NCBI GenBank assembly: GCA_023150945.1
Contig: JAKLJX010000001.1
Span: 1-64,000, forward strand
Reading direction: 5' to 3'
DNA from: a bacterium
Lineage (GTDB): Bacteria > Zhuqueibacterota > Zhuqueibacteria > Zhuqueibacterales > Zhuqueibacteraceae
DNA: 64,000 nt
In this document: in pieces, positions 50,746-59,447 of the stretch
How positions within the stretch are numbered: the first letter of the stretch is position 1
Layout: every line of letters begins with the position of its first letter
The notes under the pieces: model-generated
The model's input: the letters and a program-made list of their open reading frames with translations, nothing else
What the model was told of the DNA's origin: nothing
The model's database searches: none
Translations under genes and position numbers: made by a program

Positions 50746-51989
50746 TGGTGCAGCACCTCCACCGGATCGACTTTGGCGGCGGCGCGCGCCGGCAGAATCG
50801 CCGCCAGCGTGCTGAACAGCGTGGCCAGCACGATGGCAAGGCCGTATTCGCCTTGTGCGGGATCAATGGGCAAGCCCGAGCGGCCGTCGGGCCGCAGCGT
50901 CACCACCCGCAGAAATTCACAGAAAAACCAGCCCACGCCGGCGCCCAGGCTGGAGCCGAGCAGGCCCAACAGCCAGCCTTGCAGCAGAAAAATGAAAATG
51001 ATCGATCCTTTGCTCACGCCCATGCTGCGCATGATGCCGATCTCCGGGCTGCGGCGCACCGCGGAGAGCAGCAGCTTGCTCGCCACGCCGATGATGATCA
51101 CCATCAGGCTGAAGATCTTGATGAGATCGCCGGTCATGCCTTGCGAGCGCAAACCCTCCTGCAGCCGCCGGTTTTCGTCGATCCAGTTTTTCGCCTCCAG
51201 GCCGGTGCTGCCGGCCAGCCGGCCGGCAAGCGGTTGCGCGGCGAAAATGTCCCGCAACTTCACCGCAATCTGCGTGACGCTGCCCTGCAGATCCATCAAT
51301 GCTTGCGCCGTACCCAATTCCACGAACACCACGCGCTCGTTGACGCTGGCGCTGCCCACGTCAAAGATGCCGCGAATCATCAGGGCGCGCGTGCGGCCGC
51401 GCTCGCTCTGCACTTGCAGCCGCTGGCCGGTGGTGACGCCCAGCTCCTCCGCCAGGCGCGCGCCGATCAGCGCCTCGCCGGGCGCCAGCGTTGCCAAACC
51501 GCGCACCAAACCGCCGGCCACGTCGATGATGGCGGAGAGATTCTCCGGCTCGCAACCGGTGATGGCCACCGGCGCGATCTTCTCCCCGCGTTGAATGAAG
51601 CCATTGCCGATCACCTGCGGCACGGCCACGGTGACGCCCGGCGTTTGCGCGATCGTCGTCACCAGTTGCCGCCAGCCGGTGATCTCCGTGCGCTGCTGAT
51701 TCAGCCGCTGCACCGCGACTTGCGTCCGTCCTTCCGCCGGCGGGAGCAGCAGCGCCGGCACGCGCTCCGGCGGCTCCAGCGTGACGTGGGCGAGATTGCC
51801 CACGACGTCGTTGGTCAAACGCTTCGCCAAGCCGTTGATCAGGGCCGCCATGAAGGTGTAGACCAAAATGCCGACCACAATGCCAAGCAGAATCAAGCCG
51901 GTTTGCAGCGGGCTGCTGCGCAAGTAGCGCCAGGCGACTGTGATTTCAAAGCGCGGTTTGAGACGGTCGCGGCCGAATTGCCATGCCAT
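50742..51989 (-). CDS. ABC transporter permease (FtsX/MacB/LolCE type)
   Basis: A 415-residue inner-membrane permease. An N-terminal membrane helix (LILLGIVVGILVYTFMAALI) is followed by a large periplasmic domain of about 220 residues and three C-terminal helices (IFSLMVIIIGVASKLLLSAV, IIFIFLLQGWLLGLLGSSLG, LAIVLATLFSTLAAILPARAA). RRSPEIGIMRSMGVSKGSI is the coupling motif of FtsX-like permeases. Its 5' end overlaps the adaptor gene by 44 bases. Only one permease gene is present, so a homodimer is expected. Confidence 0.9.
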   Translation of the reverse strand: MAWQFGRDRLKPRFEITVAWRYLRSSPLQTGLILLGIVVGILVYTFMAALINGLAKRLTNDVVGNLAHVTLEPPERVPALLLPPAEGRTQVAVQRLNQQRTEITGWRQLVTTIAQTPGVTVAVPQVIGNGFIQRGEKIAPVAITGCEPENLSAIIDVAGGLVRGLATLAPGEALIGARLAEELGVTTGQRLQVQSERGRTRALMIRGIFDVGSASVNERVVFVELGTAQALMDLQGSVTQIAVKLRDIFAAQPLAGRLAGSTGLEAKNWIDENRRLQEGLRSQGMTGDLIKIFSLMVIIIGVASKLLLSAVRRSPEIGIMRSMGVSKGSIIFIFLLQGWLLGLLGSSLGAGVGWFFCEFLRVVTLRPDGRSGLPIDPAQGEYGLAIVLATLFSTLAAILPARAAAKVDPVEVLHQ

Positions 51990-53088
51990 CGGACACCATC
52001 CTCGGATTCATGATCACCGCCTCGCCGGCAGCCAGGCCGCTCAGCACCACGATGCGCTCGGATTGCCAGTCGATCACCTGCACCGGCCGCCGCGCCGTGC
52101 GGCCGTCATTCACCACATAAACATAAGGCGCGCTGCCGAAGCCGGCCACTGCCGCCCGCGGCACGGTCAGGGCATTCTCATGGCGCGCCACGATCAGATT
52201 GACATCCAGCGACAGGCCGATGGGCAGTGCCGGCGGCGCCGCGAGAAAGCAGAAGCGGACAATGGCCGCGCCCGTCTGCGTGTTCACACCTTTGGCGATG
52301 TAGCACAGCCCGGTTTCATAAAGCTGGCGGTGGTTGCCGAGCGGCGAAACCGTAGCCGGCATGCCGAGCTCGAGCTCGCTCAGATATTGCTCGTCCACTT
52401 CCGCTTCGACCTCGAGCTGGTCGGTGGTGGCGATTTCATAGATGACGGTTTCCGGTCCCACAGTTTGCCCGGGGTCCACCGGCCGCGCGAGAATGTAACC
52501 GTTGAACGGCGCGCGCAAGACATAGTCTTCGCGCCGCGCGGCGGCCTCCGCAACCGCGGCTTGCATCTGTTGCAGCGCCTTTTCTTGCTGCTCGCGGGCG
52601 AGTTGCGCGTTTTCCAATTCCTCGGCAGAGTTCAGCCCGGCCTCGTGGAGTTGCCGGGCGCGCTCGAAATCACGGCGCGACTGCAGCCAGCGCTCTTGTT
52701 GCGTGGCGGCCACTGCCTGGGCCTGCCGCAGCGCGGCGCGCGCGGCCTCGTCGAAAATCTGCGCCAGCACTTCTCCTTGTTGCACCGCCTCGCCCTCCTC
52801 GCGGGTGAGCTTGACCAGTCGGCCGGAAACCACCGGCGTCACCCGGTTCGTGTAGCGCGGACGGATGCGCGCGGTGATCGCCAGCGCGCGCACGACTGTT
52901 TCCTGCCGGACCGGCGCCACTTCGGCAGCCGGCGGCTGGCGCAGGAAGGCAACCATTTGGTAAACGATGAAGAGCAGCACCAGGCCGAACAGCCAGGGCA
53001 GCAGCCGGCGCCCCTGTGCCAGCAACCGTGTTGGGGGGGAATCCTCTTGGCGGGTACGAAGAATCAAGTGAGGGGAATCAGTTTTCAT
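51946..53088 (-). CDS. HlyD/MacA-type periplasmic adaptor
   Basis: A 380-residue membrane-fusion protein. An N-terminal membrane anchor (LLPWLFGLVLLFIVYQMVAFL) is followed by a biotinyl-lipoyl half (VSGRLVKLTREEGEAVQQGEVLA), a coiled-coil hairpin (about residues 140-210), the second lipoyl half (LRAPFNGYILARPVDPGQTV) and beta-barrel domains. With the permease and ATPase downstream it forms a MacAB-like tripartite efflux or export unit. No outer-membrane TolC-like gene lies in the window, so that partner must come from elsewhere. Confidence 0.9.
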   Translation of the reverse strand: MKTDSPHLILRTRQEDSPPTRLLAQGRRLLPWLFGLVLLFIVYQMVAFLRQPPAAEVAPVRQETVVRALAITARIRPRYTNRVTPVVSGRLVKLTREEGEAVQQGEVLAQIFDEAARAALRQAQAVAATQQERWLQSRRDFERARQLHEAGLNSAEELENAQLAREQQEKALQQMQAAVAEAAARREDYVLRAPFNGYILARPVDPGQTVGPETVIYEIATTDQLEVEAEVDEQYLSELELGMPATVSPLGNHRQLYETGLCYIAKGVNTQTGAAIVRFCFLAAPPALPIGLSLDVNLIVARHENALTVPRAAVAGFGSAPYVYVVNDGRTARRPVQVIDWQSERIVVLSGLAAGEAVIMNPRMVSDGMAIRPRPSQTAL

Positions 53089-53188
53089 CAGTCACATTCA
53101 TACATTCGAGCCAGGCCTTGCTGTGCAATATGGAATCATATTCGCCCCGCTGCGTGCACGTTCGGGCGCGCCGCGGGCTGCAACACCT

Positions 53189-53602
53189 TCAGTTCAGTGA
53201 AAAGGCAAACGAATAGACTTCGGGATGTTCGATGGGCCGGCGATGCTTGAAATTCTCCCAGACTTTGTGGGTGTGCGTGATCCTGGTTTCGCCGTAGGTC
53301 CAGCACAGCAGCGTTTCCGGGATCATACTCTTGAAATCAACCGTGAAATAGCCCTTGGGGTAGGCGCCGAGCTTGAGCACCTGCTGCGACCAGCGCTCGA
53401 GCGTCAACGCCACCTGCAGATCATAGCTCTGTTGGGCATCTTCTTCATTGAACAACTGCTCGGACTCCATCCGGTCTTTGGCATCCTGCAAAGATTCGAT
53501 CACCTGCTCGGTCAGCTCGATCAGCTTGGGCAACAGCAGATTTGCCTGCTCGAGCGTGAAGCGGGGCATGCCATCATCCGTGAATTGACCGTACTGCTTC
53601 AA
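53189..53602 (-). CDS. DUF2203 family protein
   Basis: A small soluble protein (about 137 residues) of the DUF2203 family: FTLEQANLLLPKLIELTEQ at the N-terminus, a helical middle, then GAYPKGYFTVDFKSM and LLCWTYGETRITHTHKVWE, the family's end block. The function is unknown. AGGAGG precedes a TTG at 53602 by four bases, which I take as the start; the ATG at 53569 has no ribosome-binding site but also gives a full domain. Confidence 0.85.
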   Translation of the reverse strand: MKQYGQFTDDGMPRFTLEQANLLLPKLIELTEQVIESLQDAKDRMESEQLFNEEDAQQSYDLQVALTLERWSQQVLKLGAYPKGYFTVDFKSMIPETLLCWTYGETRITHTHKVWENFKHRRPIEHPEVYSFAFSLN

Positions 53603-53695
53603 GCTTCCTCCTAAGAGATGAATCAGACATCGGTTCGCGCACAACTCCTGCCGGAGAATGAGTCCTTTGTCCTCTTGCCTGCCCGGCGGCCATTT

Positions 53696-54862
53696 TCAAT
53701 GAAACGCCGGAATGCCGGTGACCGCCTGGCCCAGGATCAACGTGTGAATCTCATGCGTGCCTTCGTAGGTCTTCACGCTTTCCAGATTGGCGGCATGGCG
53801 CATGGCGACATAATCGTCGATGATGCCGTTGGCGCCGAGAATCTCGCGGCACATGCGCGCGATCTCCAGGGCGTGATGACAGTTGTTGCGCTTCGCCAGG
53901 CTGATTTGCGCCGGCTGCGCCCGGCCTTGATCTTTCAAGCGGCCGAGTTGCAGGCAGAGCAACTGCATTTTGGTGATCTCGCTCACCATGTGAGCGAATT
54001 TTTCCTGGGTCAATTGAAACGCGGCGATCGGCTTGTCGAACATGATGCGGCCCTGCGCGTAGGCCAGCGCCTCCTGATAGCAGGCCAGCGCGGCACCCAA
54101 CACGCCCCACGCGATGCCGTAGCGCGCCTGGCTCAGGCAGCGCAAGGGCGCTTTCAATCCCTCGGCGTGCGGCAGCATGGCTGCCGCCGGCACATGGCAA
54201 TCATCCAACAGCAGCTCGGCAGTGTCGGAGGCGCGCAGTGAAAGCTTGCCGTGCATTTTTTGCTGGCGGAAGCCCTTGCTGCCTTTCTCCACCAAAAAGC
54301 CGCGCACCGTGCCCGCGAGCTTGGCCCAAATCACGGCCACGTCGGCAAGGGTGCCGTTGGTGATCCACATCTTGCGGCCGTTGAGCACAAAGCCGCCCTC
54401 TGTGCGTTCGGCGCGTGAAATCATGCCGGCGGGATTGGAGCCGTAGTCCGGTTCGGTCAAACCAAAGCAGCCGAGCCACTCCGCGCTCGCCAGCCGCGGC
54501 AGATATTTCTGCTTCTGCTCCTCGCTGCCGAATGCCCAGATCGGATACATCACCAGCGCGCCCTGCACCGAGGCAAAACTGCGCAGGCCGCTGTCGCCGG
54601 CCTCCAGTTCCTGCATGATCAGGCCATACGCGACATTGTTCAAGCCCGGGCAGCCATAGCCTTTCAAGTTGGCGCCCAGCAGGCCCATCTCCCCGATCGG
54701 TTTGGCGAGAGCGCTTGGAAATGTGCCCTCGCGAAAGTGATCGCGAATGATCGGCTTCACTTCCTTGTGCACGAACTCCCGTACTTGATCGCGCACGGCT
54801 TTCTCTTCGTCGGAGAGCGAAGCCTCAATGTTGTAGAAATCGAAAGGATTGAGAGTGGACAT
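53696..54862 (-). CDS. Acyl-CoA dehydrogenase, glutaryl-CoA dehydrogenase-like
   Basis: A 388-residue FAD enzyme that oxidises an acyl-CoA. CFGLTEPDYGSNPAGM and WITNGTLADVAVIWAK are the FAD-binding motifs; the C-terminal SVKTYEGTHEIHTLILGQAVTGI carries the catalytic Glu in the position used by glutaryl-CoA and isovaleryl-type dehydrogenases, and its sequence is most like glutaryl-CoA dehydrogenase. It could serve lysine, tryptophan or aromatic breakdown, but no pathway partner is near. Substrate is therefore inferred from similarity only. Confidence 0.88.
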   Translation of the reverse strand: MSTLNPFDFYNIEASLSDEEKAVRDQVREFVHKEVKPIIRDHFREGTFPSALAKPIGEMGLLGANLKGYGCPGLNNVAYGLIMQELEAGDSGLRSFASVQGALVMYPIWAFGSEEQKQKYLPRLASAEWLGCFGLTEPDYGSNPAGMISRAERTEGGFVLNGRKMWITNGTLADVAVIWAKLAGTVRGFLVEKGSKGFRQQKMHGKLSLRASDTAELLLDDCHVPAAAMLPHAEGLKAPLRCLSQARYGIAWGVLGAALACYQEALAYAQGRIMFDKPIAAFQLTQEKFAHMVSEITKMQLLCLQLGRLKDQGRAQPAQISLAKRNNCHHALEIARMCREILGANGIIDDYVAMRHAANLESVKTYEGTHEIHTLILGQAVTGIPAFH

Positions 54863-55119
54863 GGTCGCGCGGACGAGTAGAATTCAATTGGCACGGAGGA
54901 AAAAGCAGTCGGGCGCATCTTTGCGCCGCCACTTCGGCGGCGACGATCACTGCAACGAGCCCTGGAAGTGACCTCGCGGCGGGCGCGCCGCAAACGAATT
55001 CGACCACGAAGGCACCCAGTTACCTCAGGCCTCTTCCTCGCTTGTACGTCAGCGCATCATTGCTGGCAATAGCATGAAGCATGAGCTGTTGCAGCAACTC
55101 CGCGGGCCGTTTTTTTCCC

Positions 55120-56475
55120 TCAAGCGCAACACGTTTGCGCTTCCAGGTGAATGCGAAAGCGATGGCGATAATCGCCCACGATCGAGCCCAATAACGTATT
55201 CGTGCCGTAGGACTCGATCCGCACCTTCACCAAATCGCCGGGCTTGACCCTGCCGGCGAACACCACGCCCTTGTTTTGATCGGTGCGACCGAGCCATTCG
55301 TCCGGCCGCTTCTTGCTCACTTCTTCGACCAGCACGGTGTGCACGCGGCCCACTTCGCGGGCGTTTTGCGCCAGCGAAATCTCACGCTGCAATTCATTCA
55401 ATCGGATGAGCCGCGCCACTTTGACCTCTTCCGGAACCTCGTCGGCGTATTTGCGCTCGGCAATGGTATGCTTGCGCTGGCTGTACTTGAACGTGAACGC
55501 CGAGTCAAAGCGCGCCTGCTCGACCACGCGCAGCGTTTCTTCAAAGTCCGCTTCGGTCTCGCCGCAGAAGCCGCAAATGATGTCGGTGGTCAATGACACC
55601 TCGGGCACCGTGTCGCGAATCTCCGCGACCAAAGCCATAAACTCTTCGCGGGTGTAGTTGCGATTCATGCGTTCGAGCACGGCGTTGCTGCCGGCCTGCA
55701 GCGGCAGGTGAATGTGCTTGCAGAGCTTGGGGTGGGCGGCCATGGTGTGCAGCAGCTTGCGCGGAAAATCCTTGGGATGCGGCGAGGTGAAACGGAGGCG
55801 CTGCAGCCCCTCGACCTCCGCCACCATTTGCAACAGATCGGCGAAATCATACTGCTCGTAGCGGTAGGAATTGACATTCTGGCCGAGCAGCGTGACTTGC
55901 TTGAAGCCTTCGGCGGCGATGCGTTCGGCCTCCGCCACGATATTGCGCGGCTCGCGGCTGCGTTCCCGGCCGCGGGTGTAGGGCACCACACAAAACGTGC
56001 AGAAATTATCACAGCCGCGCATGATCGCAATCCACGCGTTCACGCCCGGCTGGCGCTGCGGCGCAATGTCGGAATAGGTTTCGTACTCCGACAGCGAGAA
56101 GTCGAAGGCGGTTTCGCGATGCTCCACCACCGCCGCCATCAACGCCGGCAAACGCTTGTAACTGTCCGGCCCCGCCACAATATCGACGACACCGGCACGC
56201 TCCGCCAGCTCGGCGCGCAGGTTTTGCGCCATGCAGCCCAGCACGCCCACCACGAGATTGCCCTTGCGCCGCTTTTTCAAACCGCGCAGGTGTTCGAGGC
56301 GATTGAAGATCTTTTCATGGGCGTTTTCGCGAATCGCGCAGGTGTTGAGCAACACCACCTCGGCGTGAGCTTCGACGTCGGTGAACTCGTGTTGCTGCTG
56401 GCGCAGAATCGAACGAATGACCTCCGAGTCATACTCGTTCATCTGGCAGCCGTAGGTTTCGAGATAGATCTTCAT
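55120..56475 (-). CDS. miaB: tRNA-2-methylthio-N6-dimethylallyladenosine synthase
   Basis: Radical-SAM methylthiotransferase that adds a methylthio group to i6A37 of tRNA. The N-terminal UPF0004 domain has ETYGCQMNEYDSE, LLNTCAIRENAHEKI and GVLGCMAQ, providing the three Cys of the auxiliary cluster. The radical-SAM motif is GCDNFCTFC in IMRGCDNFCTFCVVPYTRG, and a TRAM domain ends the chain. The ATG at 56475 yields 451 residues, normal for MiaB; the open frame upstream overlaps the DUF971 gene and is spurious. Confidence 0.96.
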   Translation of the reverse strand: MKIYLETYGCQMNEYDSEVIRSILRQQQHEFTDVEAHAEVVLLNTCAIRENAHEKIFNRLEHLRGLKKRRKGNLVVGVLGCMAQNLRAELAERAGVVDIVAGPDSYKRLPALMAAVVEHRETAFDFSLSEYETYSDIAPQRQPGVNAWIAIMRGCDNFCTFCVVPYTRGRERSREPRNIVAEAERIAAEGFKQVTLLGQNVNSYRYEQYDFADLLQMVAEVEGLQRLRFTSPHPKDFPRKLLHTMAAHPKLCKHIHLPLQAGSNAVLERMNRNYTREEFMALVAEIRDTVPEVSLTTDIICGFCGETEADFEETLRVVEQARFDSAFTFKYSQRKHTIAERKYADEVPEEVKVARLIRLNELQREISLAQNAREVGRVHTVLVEEVSKKRPDEWLGRTDQNKGVVFAGRVKPGDLVKVRIESYGTNTLLGSIVGDYRHRFRIHLEAQTCCA

Positions 56476-56618
56476 GCTTCCGCTAGGGTTGCGTGCGAGT
56501 TTTGCAATGGTTTGCCGCAGTTGTGTCCGCTGCCGCCGCCGGCCTGCAACCGGCTGGCCACCGGTTCGCCGCACGGCAGGCAATTGGGTCGGCAAGATAG
56601 CACATTCCTCGGCAAGTT

Positions 56619-56915
56619 TCAACTTTTTTGCACAAGCTCGCGCAAGTAGTCGAAAGTATAGATTCCGCTCTCGTGGCCGTCGGACCAGAGGAACTGGATG
56701 GCATAGCGGCCCACCGGTCTGGCCTCCAGCGCACGGATATTTTCCGGAATGTGTTCGGGGAAGACCAGGCGCTGGCCGGTGACTTCGTCGACGCAGGCGG
56801 CGCAGCGGCAATTCCCGCGCAGAAAACGCAGGCCATAGGTGGTGCGGCTGTGGTCGTCCCAGTCGATACCGAGCGTCTGGTTGTCAATCGGAAAAATGTT
56901 GATCGGAGTGGGCAT
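56619..56915 (-). CDS. DUF971 protein (gamma-butyrobetaine hydroxylase-like N-terminal domain)
   Basis: A 98-residue protein made up of one DUF971 domain: LGIDWDDHSRTTYGLRFLR, NCRCAACVDEVTGQ with three cysteines likely binding metal, and GRYAIQFLWSDGHESGIYTF. Stand-alone DUF971 proteins are small and of uncertain function; some sit near iron-sulfur genes. An AGGAT ribosome-binding site lies six bases before the ATG. It precedes miaB by 143 bases on the same strand, so they may share a transcript. Confidence 0.9.
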   Translation of the reverse strand: MPTPINIFPIDNQTLGIDWDDHSRTTYGLRFLRGNCRCAACVDEVTGQRLVFPEHIPENIRALEARPVGRYAIQFLWSDGHESGIYTFDYLRELVQKS

Positions 56916-56977
56916 GTTCGATCCTGTGTCTCTCGCCGGGCGCGCGTGGTTTCGCGATCGCCGGCGTGGCGCTGCGG

Positions 56978-57553
56978 TTAGAATTCCAGCGTGCCGGTGG
57001 CCTGGCCGCGCCGCAGTTGCAGGCTTTTCAGTTTGCCGCCGGCCTTGACGTGCACGAGATTGATTTGATCCTCGAAGATTTCATGCAGCAGCCGGCTGGT
57101 AACGGAGATTTTTTTCACCTGCGCGATCTTCGCAATCTCGACATAGCACCAGGTCACGTCGGTTTCTATTTCCTTACCGAGGTATTGAAAAGCGGCGGTA
57201 TCGCCGTTGACGACGAACACCACGGCGTGTTTGAGATAGTTGAAAAGATAGCGATCCACCGCCTGCGACTCGCGCGCGTCGCCGAGGAAGAGCCGGCGCG
57301 CGCCCTGCGCGGCCAGTGCCTCTTCGAGATCATCGGTGAAAATCTTGAAGGTGATTTCGAGCGCTTGGGTTTGCGGATTGTGATCCACCTGGCAAACGCT
57401 GACATGAAAAGGATGGCGAAAGCCCAGCAGGGCAGCGGCGAGCAGCAGGCCAAACAGGATGGCGGATCTCCGGGCAAAACGCCGCCGCCGTCCCGGCATT
57501 TCAGGCTTGCATTGTGAGAAATTTCGTTTAGCTTTGACAATAGTAACGAGCAT
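56978..57553 (-). CDS. DUF6702-like secreted protein
   Basis: A 191-residue exported or membrane-anchored protein. A positively charged N-terminus and a hydrophobic stretch (ILFGLLLAAALLGF) act as a signal, followed by HPFHVSVCQVDHNPQTQALEITFKIFTDDLEEAL, which matches the pattern of DUF6702 proteins in FCB bacteria. The function is unknown; in that family it is found near M1 peptidases, and one lies at 60983 here. The ATG at 57553 with GGAGG upstream is chosen over the longer frame. It is divergent from the HEPN-like operon. Confidence 0.75.
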   Translation of the reverse strand: MLVTIVKAKRNFSQCKPEMPGRRRRFARRSAILFGLLLAAALLGFRHPFHVSVCQVDHNPQTQALEITFKIFTDDLEEALAAQGARRLFLGDARESQAVDRYLFNYLKHAVVFVVNGDTAAFQYLGKEIETDVTWCYVEIAKIAQVKKISVTSRLLHEIFEDQINLVHVKAGGKLKSLQLRRGQATGTLEF

Positions 57554-57717
57554 GGCAAAGCGACCTCCGTCTGCGGGCGTAGTCTGGAAGCGGTAATCTA
57601 CTCGTTGACTCCAGATTTTCAAGTCTTTTCTTGGGAGCAGCAAGACTTTCCCGGGTTTGGGCGGTGTGCCGAGGCGGGGTGCGAAATCATGGGCACAAGG
57701 GAGAACGGTGAAAAGCA

Positions 57718-58143
57718 ATGCCCGTCGATTACCGGGACGCGGCCACGCGCCATTTCGAAGATGCCAACCATCTCCATTCTGTGGGACGCTGGGCGAATGC
57801 AGATCATCTTTTCGGACTCTCTGCCGAATGCGCCCTCAAAGCGGTCATGCTGGCTCTGGGCATGGGAATGGATCCGAAGAAGCCAGACAAGCCGGAAGCT
57901 CCTTACGCTGTTCATATTGACAAGCTGTGGATGCAATTCCCGGCGTTTGCCAGTGGCCGTCAAGCCGCCAAGTATGCCGTGCTGATGGACCCGCAATTGA
58001 ATCCGTTTCAAAGTTGGGATGTGAATCAACGGTACCATCATCGGTCAGAAATAACCAGGGAGATGGCTGATCAACACAAGGATGGCGCCGAAAGAGCCCG
58101 GGCCGTGCTCAAAATTGCAGAGTTGGATGGAGTGATAAAATGA
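57718..58143 (+). CDS. HEPN-like small protein, first gene of an ATPase operon
   Basis: A 141-residue soluble, helical protein. The first 45 residues (ATRHFEDANHLHSVGRW, then LSAECALKAVML) have the two-helix pattern of HEPN domains. A late REMADQH (Arg114 to His120) fits the R-x4-6-H motif that makes HEPN proteins RNases, placed before the last helix as expected, but this is a motif reading only. Its stop overlaps the next start (ATGA), so translation is coupled. The operon has somewhat lower G+C than the flanking housekeeping genes. It could instead be a non-catalytic HEPN adaptor. Confidence 0.7.
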   Translation: MPVDYRDAATRHFEDANHLHSVGRWANADHLFGLSAECALKAVMLALGMGMDPKKPDKPEAPYAVHIDKLWMQFPAFASGRQAAKYAVLMDPQLNPFQSWDVNQRYHHRSEITREMADQHKDGAERARAVLKIAELDGVIK

Positions 58144-59447
58144 GCGGACACCCCGTCTTTTTTGAACAAGCACTCACAAAGGCGCTCGAAACCGTCAAAC
58201 AGTTTCACGGCCTTGCCCAGGAAATCACTCTTGTGCGGGATTTTCGTGGCCGGATTCGCCTCCTCCTTCCCGGAAGCGCAGTCGATTATCGGAACAAGGA
58301 ACGGACGATCAAACGCCTGGCTGCTGCTTTGAGTGCAGCTCTGGGAGGATACGGTTTTCCTCCGGAGCAGATGATTTTGTACAATGAAGCCCTTGCCGTT
58401 GCTGCTAACGAGTTGAGTGATCGCTTTGCGCTCGATCAGAGTGACGGTATGACAATCCACCTTTTGGACCGGCAGATCACGGGCCAAGACTGGTTGAAGG
58501 ATCCCTTTGCATCTCAAAACTCGAATCCTCGCGCTACTCTTTTCGGAGTCAAAGGCGGTGTCGGAAGATCCACAGCACTGATCATCTGGGCGTGGCATCT
58601 GGCGCAGCGCGGCAAAAAGGTTTTGGTGTTCGACCTCGATCTGGAAAGTCCGGGTGTCAGCAGCACTCTGCTGCCGCTGGAGGCAATGCCGGACTTCGGC
58701 ATCGTTGACTGGTTCGTCGAAGACGGCGTTGGGCAGGGTGATCTGATCACGCCGGAGATGCTCGCGGTCAGTCCGCTGGCATCGGGATCTCGAGGCGATA
58801 TCAAGATCGTACCCGCTTTCGGCAGCAAAACTGGCGAGTATCTCCCCAAGCTGGCGCGCTGTTACGCACAGTCAGCCGAGGCTGCTTCTTGGGGAGAGCG
58901 TTTGGAATGGATGGTGACGAGTTTTGAGCGGAATGAGCAACCCGACCTTGTCCTGCTCGACAGCCGCGCGGGTGTCCATGATATCGCTGCCGTCGCGATT
59001 ACCCGGATGAATGCCTTTTCCCTTCTGTTTGCTGTGGACAGCGCCCAGACGTGGAGAGCCTATTCCTTTCTTTTTAATCACTGGAAGCGGCACGCCCGGC
59101 TGTCCGACCTTCGGCAAAGGATGCAAATCGTGGCCGCCATGGTGCCGGAAACAAACCGCGGCGAGCATTTGAAACGATTTCGAGAGCATGCATGGGATCT
59201 TTTTCGGGAAGGTCTTTATGATGAAGTCCCTGCAGAGGCCGCCGATGCGTTCACCTTCGATCTCAATGATGAAGAAGCCCCGCACTATCCTGCGCCGGTT
59301 TTCTGGCACCGGGCGTTGCAGGAGTTTGAGCCTTGTGCCCAAGCTGAAGGAATCGAAGGGAAAATGGCTGCAGAAGCGATGGGCTTGTTTATGGATCGTG
59401 CCGATCGTCTGGTCTTTGCCGGGGTTGATGAGGACAACGCCAAATGA
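58140..59447 (+). CDS. MinD/ParA-like ATPase with KGGVGR variant Walker A
   Basis: A 435-residue protein. The N-terminal 130 residues form a separate alpha/beta module (LLLPGSAVDYRNKERTIKRL). The ATPase domain has a deviant Walker A, FGVKGGVGRST (about 135-145): the signature Lys of the MinD/ParA family is kept, but the P-loop Lys is Arg. VFDLDLESPGVS (about 164-174) and LVLLDSRAGVHD (about 271-281) are the Switch I-like and Switch II regions. Such KGGVGR proteins are known as a distinct branch. It overlaps both neighbours by four bases. A role in sensing or positioning within a complex is inferred. Confidence 0.82.
   Translation: MSGHPVFFEQALTKALETVKQFHGLAQEITLVRDFRGRIRLLLPGSAVDYRNKERTIKRLAAALSAALGGYGFPPEQMILYNEALAVAANELSDRFALDQSDGMTIHLLDRQITGQDWLKDPFASQNSNPRATLFGVKGGVGRSTALIIWAWHLAQRGKKVLVFDLDLESPGVSSTLLPLEAMPDFGIVDWFVEDGVGQGDLITPEMLAVSPLASGSRGDIKIVPAFGSKTGEYLPKLARCYAQSAEAASWGERLEWMVTSFERNEQPDLVLLDSRAGVHDIAAVAITRMNAFSLLFAVDSAQTWRAYSFLFNHWKRHARLSDLRQRMQIVAAMVPETNRGEHLKRFREHAWDLFREGLYDEVPAEAADAFTFDLNDEEAPHYPAPVFWHRALQEFEPCAQAEGIEGKMAAEAMGLFMDRADRLVFAGVDEDNAK

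Noticed and set aside
56476-56811. N-terminal extension of miaB
   Set aside because: It overlaps the DUF971 gene in another frame and has no family match; the ATG at 56475 starts the standard MiaB sequence.
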